Origin: a virus
Strand: one strand, 5' to 3'
DNA: 64,000 bases
IMG/VR virus record: IMGVR_UViG_3300017917_001123
Coordinates: 124,001-188,000 of that record
The position numbers and the translations under genes were made by a program. Shown here piece after piece: positions 33,801-43,800 of this stretch (the first letter of the stretch is position 1; each line of letters starts with the position of its first letter). The notes beneath the pieces are model-generated. The model saw nothing but the letters and a program-made list of their open reading frames with translations. It searched no databases and had not been told where the DNA came from.

Positions 33801-34728
33801 CGAAGGTCTAAATCCGTTCAAATTGTTTACTGGAACAAGCAGTTTAACTGTTGTTGACACAGGAGTTGAACCTCGTTATGTTAATGTTAATGTTAGCGGA
33901 ACTAACGTAACCAACTTCTATCAGTCTAATGTTTATATTCCTGTAACATTAAACGCAGACGACGTTGTTTCTACAGGAACAATTACTCGTAGCGGAAATA
34001 TAACTCAGGGCGCTTGGGGAACAACTGGTGTAGGTATTAGCGTACCTTCAGCAACTTATACTGATTCTAACAGTAACGGTAGTGTAGCAAACGCACACAT
34101 TAGTGCGTTTGGAGCACCGACTATTGCTTCTTCAAATACAGTAAGTTTTACTAATGCTTCAACTGTTTATATTGGCGGAGCACCGACAAGTGGCGGCGCA
34201 AACACAACTCTAAACAATGCTTGGAGCTTGTATGTTGCTAACGGTAAAGTTAAGATTGCAGATACTACTTTAAGCAATTCTGCGTCTACCGGAGCATTAC
34301 AGGTAGAGGGCGGTGTAGGTGTTAAGGGCAACATTAACGTCGACGGTTACTTAGATGTAAACAGCGAAGTGATGTATGTTGGAAACAGCGAAATCCGTAC
34401 ATATACAAGTGCTGAAATTACAGCACAAACTACTGTAAACTTAGATACATTTGCTACAGGAACTTATCAATCAGCCAAGTACTTTATCCAGGTTGTTGAT
34501 AACACATCGGTTGGACAGCCAAACAGAATGTATGTAACTGAGCTAATTGTTTATCATGACAGTATTGGCGGAGTGTACATCCAAGAATACGGTATGAGCA
34601 GTAACTTTGGAGACCTAGGAGATTTTGAAGCTGTTCTAAATGGCTCAGATATCCAGCTAAGATTTACTCCAAATTACGACCCAACTAGCATGGTTGTTAA
34701 GGTACATAGAACTACTCTAAGTCGCTAA
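27838..34728 (+). CDS. Large modular tail-fibre protein (2296 aa)
   Basis: This protein is built from about 20 copies of a beta module with the core TSTTTGALVVDGGVGIGxDLxxGG, a fibre repeat common in T4-like cyanophages. Two larger modules of the type 'DP..DIGT...NDG.DRG.L.HYN.G....HAFLGR' occur near residues 755-840 and 1440-1525; a third copy is in the next gene. Other sections use 'TSLTAGTDTAVSSTTSNV' repeats. The N-terminus (MPGLLSGRVKVSAGTNYTINNY) is short and probably a virion attachment end. The C-terminus (about 2165-2296) is unique and ends in a compact VKVHRTTLSR. No S74 chaperone is seen, so folding may need another protein. AGGAAATAAC serves as ribosome-binding site. Receptor binding is inferred. 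Confidence 0.8.
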   Translation: MPGLLSGRVKVSAGTNYTINNYISLNQAQAGLGVTPTSGTGYTLVIGPDGVATFTNTLGNIGFENGVITSQSTTGDLTLNPSGTGTITLNGPVNIPDGIIGSGFKKEVVVASTSDVLVNTSTSLIVVDGFKLNYLDRVLLKAQANPAQNGIYYVSTASLVNDVFTASAYSTSSNWDGTVIAFDNPTPFMAQLLDKVTAGTTFFVYDLDNVAYNVTLSSEFTQSNGAYTATTVIASPTSVVSTISQAIFIATSATNAVLTRTTDADSTRKLNHVAVPVLYGTSGGRLFFTNFTSFGIVDVDPVNWYEIVDSVSGQNVANKILDASSIGINTPGVGRFTYLDAVTQLAVSASTDSTATDNGAVTVAGGVGITKNLWVGGATNIAGSLNVLSQANLSPTGATVFIQPSGAGSVVINPATKGTMDNVDIGNVIPANGTFNILNATTQLRVTTSTNSTSTTTGALVVDGGVGIAGDLVLGGQLIFSGAADEFIVNNFRALGQVLFTTSTNSTSTTTGGLVVSGGVGIAQDLVLGGSLIFDGDAGEIRVRQLKVTSTLSSTSTTTGAIVVTGGQGIGENLNVGGDVTIGGNLIFTGESPDLRAQQLRVSGTATSTSTTTGALQVVGGVGIGQDLWLGGNLNFASAQGQINAFQVRVTGTETSTSTQTGALVVDGGVGIGKDVVIGGNLDLGGQLTFNKSFTATFVALHITSTASNVSDFEDNAVYVEGGLSLKKDLSVYGNTVVSGNLTVLGTQTFVDSTQTYIIDPVLDIGTGIGNTALTTNDGLDRGILLHYNTGASEATNNHAFLGRDASTGDLVYKFNVYPGPGEDFAPAFAGTGTFGTARFGTQRLVGGVASISTNTGDLQVLGGIGVTKTSYFADRVTLASTLANSTQTANHALVVPTGGIGVAGDSYFGGIVRFGNGTATTSPTTGAVLFNGGLGVGGGAQISGPVKILNGTAATSTTTGALQVVGGVGIQGDLYVRNVYTLDGENIERFNGGTITAPLLVDNTSNAFSTTTGAVVVTGGQGIGRDLWVGGTGFMGDLFVNGARVLTTATPTGFNGGTIIYPLQIGYTTSTLNTTGLTVNSDINAVSTDTGAIVTIGGIGLGKDLWIGGTIYRNNDVTKPTWGNDGIAVNLGSATFTDNQGSGNFTNTQMVYVGQPTFRGQFGINYDRAQTIFIEGAPKEGQNTTIADSYAIWVNDGRVHIASSATSATNYLNNALSVDGGIGVKGGVQITGDIKAQAVFDNGNRVVSFVDLQAGNDGILVAQSPAGGPTATIFVSNAGVVEANAGTGINLDQSRGTITITNIGVTDLTPTQGIGISTSTGSVSIFNLGVTSLTAGTDTAVSSTTSNVVIWNTSTLETVTGRGGSTPNPIEITNTTSNAFTVAGTANFNNVTVGGTLSAGSSTFFGSTGSFIDLTVSGSTLLNGNVTIAGTATYVNSQQLTVVDPVIDIGTNVNNSPLLANDGYDRGMLIHYNSGADITGDAHAFLGRVNSSGKLTYRTNIWPGGITDVPNPFGSTGTLGSALFAGLELQGGLASSGQGTGDLQVTGGIYAGGNSYLDGKLRLADTQNAISTLTGALTVAGGIGVGKNVYVDGDVIVRGYVLTTATAYNGGEVYNPVVITNGTPATNTLTGALIVHDGGAGIGGDVWVGGSVNASAFFIDGRPVTTDIHLVTGPGLIGDVTTATNGVTITMTNTGVLTLEGGPGINIWNTGTSGVTTVTNVGVVTLDTSGPGLRATTSTGSVTLINLGVTSAIAGAGIGVSQSTGSVIINNLGVYSIGIIGDGLTATTSTGSVFLINSGVTSLTAGTDTAITQTTGAIEIWNTSTLQTVTNRGNETTNQLYLNNTTQANNTFSGALQVLGGVGIGKNLYVAGKIVGQGGYEGLNPPAIFVNTSSVTVYDSGTVRQVDVVIANNTTTVFNNTGINVKTNVEATSTGTGAITVLGGIGVSGTVYGAAFNGPNDTVSITSGTTVGASLTATGKIYAIGGYEGLNPFKLFTGTSSLTVVDTGVEPRYVNVNVSGTNVTNFYQSNVYIPVTLNADDVVSTGTITRSGNITQGAWGTTGVGISVPSATYTDSNSNGSVANAHISAFGAPTIASSNTVSFTNASTVYIGGAPTSGGANTTLNNAWSLYVANGKVKIADTTLSNSASTGALQVEGGVGVKGNINVDGYLDVNSEVMYVGNSEIRTYTSAEITAQTTVNLDTFATGTYQSAKYFIQVVDNTSVGQPNRMYVTELIVYHDSIGGVYIQEYGMSSNFGDLGDFEAVLNGSDIQLRFTPNYDPTSMVVKVHRTTLSR

Positions 34729-34735
34729 AAACCCG

Positions 34736-34799
34736 AGTTTCCCTCTCTTTGGTAAATAAAGCATAAAGCAATATTTTGCCATACGTGGAGAGGGAAACT
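34736..34799 (+). promoter_or_regulatory. 12-bp inverted repeat sequestering the 4437-aa fibre's ribosome-binding site
   Basis: AGTTTCCCTCTC (34736-34747) and GAGAGGGAAACT (34788-34799) are perfect complements. The 3' arm contains most of the GGAGAGG ribosome-binding site and ends two bases before the ATG (34801). The 40-base loop contains a GTAAATA late box, so only readthrough transcripts would carry both arms. Confidence 0.8.
34752..34758 (+). promoter_or_regulatory. Late promoter box inside the hairpin loop
   Basis: TGGTAAATAAAG lies between the arms of the inverted repeat. Transcription started here would begin at about 34764 and lack the 5' arm, freeing the ribosome-binding site of the giant fibre. 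Confidence 0.6.
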
Positions 34800-34800
34800 A

Positions 34801-37800
34801 ATGGCTTCGTATAACGACGATTTTATAGTCAAGAACGGCCTCATTGTCAGGGCCAACAACTTATCAAATTACCAATCAACTAGCACAACAACCGGTGCGA
34901 TAGTAACACCCGGCGGAGTGGGCATTGGCGGTGATGTAAACATTGGAGGAAGACTCAATGTTGATACATCTGCTACGCTAGCTGAATTATCTGTCGAAGG
35001 CATTACGAAAATCCTTTCAACAGCAACAAATACCGCAACAATAACTCCCGATGGCAATGCTCTACAAGTGTTTGGCGGAATCTACGCCGAAAACATTAAT
35101 TTATCTGGCATTGGTTTAATCAAAGGTTCTCGAATCTTAACGGTTGCTGAAGGCTTCCAGGGCGGTATCATCGCCGAACCGTTAATTATTAACACAACAA
35201 CTAATTCTACAAGTACCACAACTGGTGCTTTAGTTACTCCTGGCGGTATTGGTGTTGGCAGTGATGTTCATATCGGTGGCAGCGTTTGGACTACCGGAAC
35301 ATCGTATGTAACTGGTAGTATTTTTGGCGGCGAAAAACATGTACTAAACACAGTACAGTTTAACGGTAACAGCTACGTTTCAGCAAAAGTAGTTCAAAAT
35401 GGTTATACTGCTACTGTAACCTTAACTAACACCGGTGTAACAAGCCTTGTTGCTGGAACAGGTATTAGTGTCAGTACATCTACAGGAACCGTAACAGTAG
35501 GTAATACTGGTGTTCTAAGTATTATTTCGGGCGGTGGCGAGCTTCAAGTTGACCAAGCAACCGGAAACGTAACATTAACTGTTGCTAGTACTCTACAAGA
35601 CGTTGTCCTACGTGGCAATCAAACTGACCAAACTATTGCGATTAACAACCCAACCGATGTTTTAACTACATCAGGAAACGCACTAGATGTATTAGGAAGT
35701 ATTGGCGCCTACAGAATTAACGTAGTAACAACTTCATACGTTGCTGGCGCACAAATTGTTACAACTGGAACTATTAACCAGTATATTGGCGGAACAATTA
35801 CTCAGCCGCTAAGAATTGCTAACACAACAAGTTCTATTAATACACAAACTGGCGCACTAGTAGTCGATGGCGGTGTCGGTATTGGTGAAAATTTAAATGT
35901 TGGCAAGAATTTTACACTAGGCGGAGACGCAGTAATTTACGGTGGATTGACTGTTGTCGGAAGTTACACAACTGTATTAGTTAACTCTACACAAACAGTT
36001 ATCAGCGATCCTGCTATTGATTTAGGCGCAGGATTTAACGGTGCTCCTCTCGAAATAAACGACGGTTTAGACAGAGGTCTTGTACTTCACTTTAACACTG
36101 GAACTTCTGTACTACACGAAGGTCACGCATTCTTAGGTCGGCAAGCAACTAGCGGTGAATTAGTCTTTTTAACAAATCTAACAACAGGAACATCACACTC
36201 AGTTCCGAATCCTTATTCTGGAGATTGGGGCAATGTAAGATTTGGCCAGCTACGCTTAACTAGTAGCGAAAACGCATCGAGTACAACAACTGGTGCTCTA
36301 GTAACTGTTGGTGGTATTGGTGTCGGCGGCGATGTATATGCCACAAGAGTGTTTGATGGCGGAGCAAGAGTTGTTAGTGTTGTTAATATTACAACAGGCT
36401 CTGGATTAGCAATCACAAGTTCTGTAAACACAGGACCTAATGTAAGTTACGCAATAACAAACACAGGTGTTCTTTCTGTAACAACTGGTAATGGTATTTT
36501 AATTACAGGCGATGCTCAAAATCCTGTAGTACAAAACATTGGTGTTGTTAATTTACAAGTATCAACAGATCCAACTGAAAACGATTTAAGCGTTTCTTCA
36601 AACGGAATTAGAACATTCTTTGTTGGAAACACAAGTACATTACAAACTGTAACTGCTCGCGGAAATGAAACTACTTCTGAAATTATTATTCTAAATCAGA
36701 CAACAAGTACCGAAGTAACTTCAACTAACGCATTACAGGTACTTGGCGGTATTAGTGCTAAGACATTATTAATTACAGACAAGGCATATTTAAATGGTGC
36801 TGAAGTTGTTACTTCTGCTACAATTAATGCTTTCTCTGGTGGTACAATTAACAACAGCTTAAAGATTAACTCAGGTGAAACATCAACAAGCACAAGTTCT
36901 GGTGCGTTAGTTGTTAACGGAGGTTTAGGTGTAACAGATAACATGAATATCTGGAACACAATTAAGCAATGGAACACAAATACAACTGGTATTGTTGCTT
37001 ACGGTACTTCTGAATTTCACAATACTCTTTTTGCTAACACACTATCTGCTCTTTCAACAAATCTAAACATTGTAAGTCAAGGAACTGGTTCAGTTTATAT
37101 CAACGGTGTTAATCTGTTAGCATATGATGCCAACGTGTGGTATGTATCTGAAGCAGGAAGTGACTCTAGCGATGGTCGAAGAATTGCCAGCGCATTCAAA
37201 ACTATTAAACACGCTCTAAGTGTTGCCCAGCCAAGTGATGTTGTCTTTATTGAAGCAGGCACATACGAGGAAGTATGGCCATTAACAGTCCCACAAGGTG
37301 TAACTGTTAAGGGTGCTGGTGTTCGTGCTACTATTGTTAAGCCGACTGTTGGTACAAATACACAGAACGGTTTCCAATTAAATGGCGAAACAACAGTCAG
37401 CGACCTTTGTGTTGAAGGTTTCTTCAAACCAGGTTACGCATTTACATTCGCTACTGGCGCAAAGATTACAACAAAGAGTCCATACGTTGAACGTGTAAGT
37501 GTTATTACACGCGGTAGCTCAACAAGCTCAACAGATCCTTATGGATTTGCGGCAGCTGATGCGGGTAACGGTGCTAAACTTGATGCTGGTGTATTAGATC
37601 CAACATCATTAGAACCAGCAATGTTATGGAACGAGGTAACATTCATTGTTCCAAACGCAACTGGTTGGTATATGACCAACGGTGCTCGTGCTGAAATTCT
37701 AAACGGCTTCTCATATTTTGCTGACAAGGCAATTCACGCAGTAGCAGGTACAACAGGTTACGGTGGTGTAGGTAAGACAAGACTTAAACTTGAAAATATC

Positions 37801-40800
37801 AACGGCGTGTTTAAGTCTGGTGAAACAATTACTTACGAAGATCCAAATAATAACATCCTTGCCCAAGGTACTATTTCAAGCACAGCAAGCGGATACATCT
37901 TTATCACTGGTCCAAGCTACGGCTTTGAAACAATCACTGATCGTGCTGGTAAGACTGTAACAACGTATGGCGACGCAGTACAAAGTACAATCCAGAAGAA
38001 GTTTGGTACAACTGCCGGTAAGTTTGACGGCAACGGTGATTACCTAGAAGTACTAAGCGACACAGACTTAGTGCTAAATGGTCAAGACTACACTATTGAA
38101 GCATGGGTGTATCTAAGCGGACTAGGAAAAACACAACGTATTGCTCGTAAAGGTGTTTCAACTCCGGCGGCATATGAGTTAGCAATTACAAGCTCGAACG
38201 TAGTTGCCGCGTACCATGGCGGAACAACTATTGTTGGTACTACAGCGTTAACAACAGGTCAATGGTACCATGTTGCTCTGTCTAGACAGAATTCGTCAAA
38301 TACAATTAAATTATATCTAAACGGTACATTAGAAGCTTCAAGTACAAGTGCTAGCGGTGGAGTATCAAATACAGATCCGTTAAGTATCGGTGGCTGGGCA
38401 TCAGTGGCAGCAGATTCCTTAAACGGTTACATGGATGACTTCCGCGTTAGTAACAACTATCGCTATCCAAGCAACTTTACTGCTCCAACAACAGAATTAA
38501 TTTCTGATGCCAATACAGTTCTGTTACTAAACATGAATGGTGGTAACGGTGTTACTGGGTTTATTGATACTGCTGAAGGTTCACAAGACATTTATTCAAG
38601 TGGCGGAGCAACTGCTACAAGAATTGCCCTAGCCGATTATCATCAGTTTGGTGCTGAATTACGTTGTATTGGTTCTGCGGCAGTATTTGGTAATAGCGGT
38701 GTTGTTGCTGACGGTACTGGTACTAACTTAAAGATCATTGCCTTCAACATGAGCCACATTGGTTCGGGCGGTGACTTGTCAGATGACGATAGTCTACACA
38801 ACCAAGCCAACGAAGTTATTATGGTTAACAATGGTAAGGTTTATTACCAGACTGTTGACCACTTAGGCGACTTCCGTGTAGGCGAGCAATTCATTGTTAA
38901 CCAACGTACAGGTAATGTAAGTTTTGGTAACGCACAAGTTAACTTGAGCGGATTAAATCAATTAACAATTACCGACGGTACAAATAACGCAACAATTCTT
39001 CCACAAAGTATTAGTGTTGGTAATTTATCTTTAGCAGGAAATACAATTTCCTCATTGAGCGGAAACCTAACACTTGATCCGGCAGGAACATTAACAACAG
39101 TTAACAGCGACCTAGCAGTCAATGGTTCATTCTCTGTTCAAACACTAGCAGTTCCTGGAGTTGATCAATCAACTTCAACATTAACTGGAGCAATGACTGT
39201 TGCAGGTGGAGCAGGCATTGGCGGCAACTTAAATGTTGGCGGAACATTTACAACTTATGTAACAGCAAGCTCTACATCAACAATTGCCAATAACGCAATC
39301 CAAGCAGTTAATGGTGGCGTTGGTGCGAAAACAATCTACATTGAAGAAGACGGTTGGATCGGAACTAACCGCATTGTTACAACAGCAACTATTGGAGCAA
39401 GTTTAGGTGGTATTGTTCCAAACGCAATTCATATTACAAATACCGACGCCAACTTTGGAAATACAACTTCCGGTGCTCTAATTGTTGACGGTGGTGCGGC
39501 TGTTGCTGGAAACTTAACAGTCGGTGGCGACTTAACATTATTAGGCGGCGGTTCTGTATTGACTAATGTTGCGGTAACTACTGATGCCTATATTGGGGCA
39601 AGCGTAGTTAAGGCAGGTACAACTGCTACAATTAACATTGTTAATTTGGGTGTTCAAAGCCTAACAGCAGGATCTGGTATTGCTGTGTCTGCTTCAACTG
39701 GCACAGTGACAATCGATTCGACAGATACCTTAGGGGACGTAACATCACGTGGTGCTACAACTGCTGACGCAATCTCATTAACAAGTACTGCTTTAAACAG
39801 TTCAACTATTGCTAACAACGCTCTTTCAGTTAGCGGCGGGATTGGTGCTGATAGTTTATACATTGCTCGCTTCGGTTGGTTAGCAGGTAGCGAAATTGTT
39901 ACAACTGCTACACTAGGACAGGCATTTAACAGCTCAACACAAGTTACTGGACAGTTTAACATTACCAACACATCAAGCAACGCCTTCTATGTTGCTGGTG
40001 GAGGTACAGTTGGCGGAAACTTTACAATTGGTGGAAACTTAACTGTAAACGGAACTGTAACTTCAGTAGACAGTAACTCAGTTAACATTGGTAACAAAGT
40101 TGTTTATCTATCAACACTAACTGGTAGTGCGGCTCTTTCTGCAGGTTCTGGTATTATTGTCGGTAAGGATGATAATAATCCAACAACTGACTGGGCAACA
40201 TGGATTTATGACGGCGGCGAGCCGGGCTTCTGGACAACTACAAACGGCATCAAGCCGATGCGTGATGATCTAGAATTTGGAACTGTCAACGGATATTGGT
40301 GGAAGACCGGCGCAATCAAAGACTTGTACTTTGATCAAGCAGTATCTACAAGCACATCATTTAACACAGCAACAGTAGCAGGAAATGCTCTTCGCCTACC
40401 AAACGGCGGTATTGGTGCTAAGACTCTACACTTAACAGATGAGGGTTGGATTGCTGGTGCTAAGATTGTTACTTCTGCTAACTTTAATCAGTTTGCTACA
40501 GACTTTGATGGCGGAACAATCAGCCAAGCTCTGGTTATTAATAACAATACTCCGGCAACAAATACAACAACTGGTGCGTTAGAAGTATTAGGTGGCGCCG
40601 GAATTGGACAAGCACTATATGTTGGCAAGAGTGTTTATATTAACGAAACATTAGACGTAACAGGAAGTGCTTTAATTCAAAGTGTAACAACATCGACAGC
40701 AATTAACAACGGCGCATTAGTTGTTAATGGCGGTGTTGGTATTGGTCAAAACTTGCGTGTTAACACTAGCGTTGACATCGGCGAAGCGTTACGTGTAACT

Positions 40801-43800
40801 GGAGATGTTTACGCAAATAGCGGAAAGATCTATCTGCCAAGTGGAACACAGTTTGCTGATGACGGAATTGGCAACGCAACAGTTTCTGGTTCTTCATTAA
40901 CATTAACAGCAAATACAAGCTCAGTTGTAATTAACAGCGTAACTGGAACAAAAGTTAACGGCGGATTTAGCGCAACTGGTGTTGTTCAAGTACTTGACGC
41001 AACTGTAGCATCAAGCACAACAACAGGTGCCCTACAGGTAGTAGGCGGCATCAGCACACAGGATGGAATATATTCTGCTAAAGATATTACTACTAACGAA
41101 AGCATAATTGCTGGCGGCGCCTATAAGAGCACTAGCTCAATTGCTGGTAATGTTATTACAGCTCCGAACGGCGGTATTGGCGCCCAGACGCTATATCTAA
41201 GCGAAAGCGGTTATATCAACGGCGCACAGATTATTACAAGTGCTACATTGAATAGCTTCACTGGTGGCGCAATTAACAACAGCTTATTTGTAAACAACGA
41301 CACACAATCAACAAGTACAGTAACAGGTGCTTTAGTTGTAACAGGCGGTGTTGGTATTGGTAAGAACTTGTTTGTTGGCGGAAACACCTACTTACAAGGA
41401 GACTTATTCATTGACGGCGCATCATTTATGCTGTCAAGCAACACTATTCAGACTGGTGATAAGTTAATCTACGTAAGTACAGGAGCTACAAGTTCTCTAC
41501 TAGCAACAAACTCTGGTATTGGAGTTGGTCCAGTAGGTTCAGCATACGCAACATGGTTGTTTGATAACGCATCTACTTCGTGGAAGTCAACTGTAAACAT
41601 CACAGGCGACGCATCACACAGCTTAGGTATTGCTCTAAATCCTTGGGGAACTGCTTACGTTAATACAGTTTATGTAAGAAGTAATATTACAGCTACAAAT
41701 ACAACAACTGGCTCTTTACAAGTACTAGGTGGTATTTCAGCAAGCGAGAATTTATTCTTAGCAAGCACACGTAGCAACACATTAACAAATACAGCAAATG
41801 CTCTAACAGCATTAGGCGGAGCATGGATTGGCGGCGAACTAAACGTAGCAGGCACAACTGGTTGGATCAATAATAGCCCAATCATTACTGCTAACAGTCC
41901 GTTTGATGTAATTTTAACAAGCACAACAGATGCTTCTGCTACCAACACCGGAGCACTACAAGTTGTAGGCGGCGTTGGCATTGGTAAGAACTTAGTTGTT
42001 GGAGAGAAGATTGTTGTACCTAACTTACTAGGTTCAACTTCGACTGCTAACGACAACGCTCTAGTAGTAAGTGGCGGTGGCTACTTTGACAGTCTAATGG
42101 TTAATACTGTAGCAACAGTAGCCGGCGGCATTGTAATTACAACAGCAACAATTGGCGACTACGCATTTAATGGCGGTACAATTAACAAGCCAATCGTTAT
42201 TAACTCTGCCACACAGTCTATTAGCACAACAACAGGTGCTTTACAGATTGTCAACGGCGGAGCAGGCGTTGGCGGAAACGTTTATGTCGGTCAAACATTA
42301 TATGTTGCTGGAACAAGCACATTCTTCCAGACTTCAACATTTAAGACAATCGTTGCTGGTACAGCAACATTTACAACAGCAACCGTAACAAGTGCTATTG
42401 CTAACACATCAACTGCGGCAGGCAATGCCTTCCAAGTAACAGGCGGTGGTAGCTTTGGATTCCTGCGTGTTGCTAACCAAGCATGGGTTAACGGTTCTCC
42501 AGTAATTACTGCGGCTAACATTAATCAGTTTAGCGGCGGAACTATTACTAATGACCTAACTATTGATAGCCCAACACAATCACTAAGCACAATAACTGGT
42601 GCGTTCCGTGTAATTAACGGTGGCGTTGGTATTGGCGGAAATGTATTTGCTGGCGGATCATTAAACACAATTGATCCGACTGGATCTGTTGACGGATTCT
42701 TTGGTCCAAACGATTTATTAACAGCATTAGAGATTGGTACAAACACTCTAAACAAACCTGTTGATATTATTGTTAACAATGTTCCTGTAGCAAGATTTAC
42801 AGATAGTCAAAACTTTGCGATTGGTGGAAATCATAACCCAATTTACGGTGTTGATGTTTATACACCAAGTGCTCCTACCTGGGCCGCAAACACAGTTTCT
42901 AACTTATTAAGTCTACGTTCAAGCCAGTGGGCAGATTTATATTCATCAAATGTTTCTAGATTTGCTATTGGAGCAATTTCAACAGACTTTGGTTCAACAT
43001 TTGAACACTGGATTACTTCGGGCGAACAAACAGCAGGTAACGCAGAACCATTAGTATTTGCTGGCGGCGCATGGGCAGACAGTAACGACGGTGCGACAAA
43101 CACAGTAACTGAATGGGCTCGCTTTACTGCTACTGGTAACTTTACTGCTAAGAACTACATTATTACAACTAATGCGGCAATCAACACAGCAACAATTAGT
43201 GGTAATGCTCTTCAAGTCACTGGCGGTATTGGCGCAAGTAGTTTATTAATCAACGGTAAGGCATGGGTAAGAAGCGGAGCAACAAGCTACGAAGTCATCC
43301 ACGCAGGTAACGTTAACCAGTTTGGTTTTAACGGCGGAACTATTACTCAACCGTTGTATGTAAACACAAATACTCAGGCAGTAAACGCAACAAGCGGTGC
43401 TATCAGAACTGCTGGCGGTATCTCAGCAGTTGGTAACATTTACGCAGGTGCTAACTTCTACGGTAACTTAATTGCTACAAACATCACAGCAACAAACATT
43501 AATGCTCGAGGCAATGAAATTACAATTGGCGGTCCAGCAATTTTCTCAACCGCAACAACAGCAACACAAACTGGTGGTGTTATTGGTGGAGCCGGTGTAC
43601 AGGTTACAGGCGGCCTAGCAGTAAATCAAAATGCAATCGTAGGCGGAAGTTCGTTCAGCTTAACATCAATTGAAGGCAACGCAGTCCAAGTACCAAACGG
43701 TGGACTAGGAACTGCTTACTTGTATGTTGCTAATGAGGGTTATATCAACGGAGCTCAGATTGTTACATCAGCAACAATTAACAGCTTCTCAGGCGGTGAA

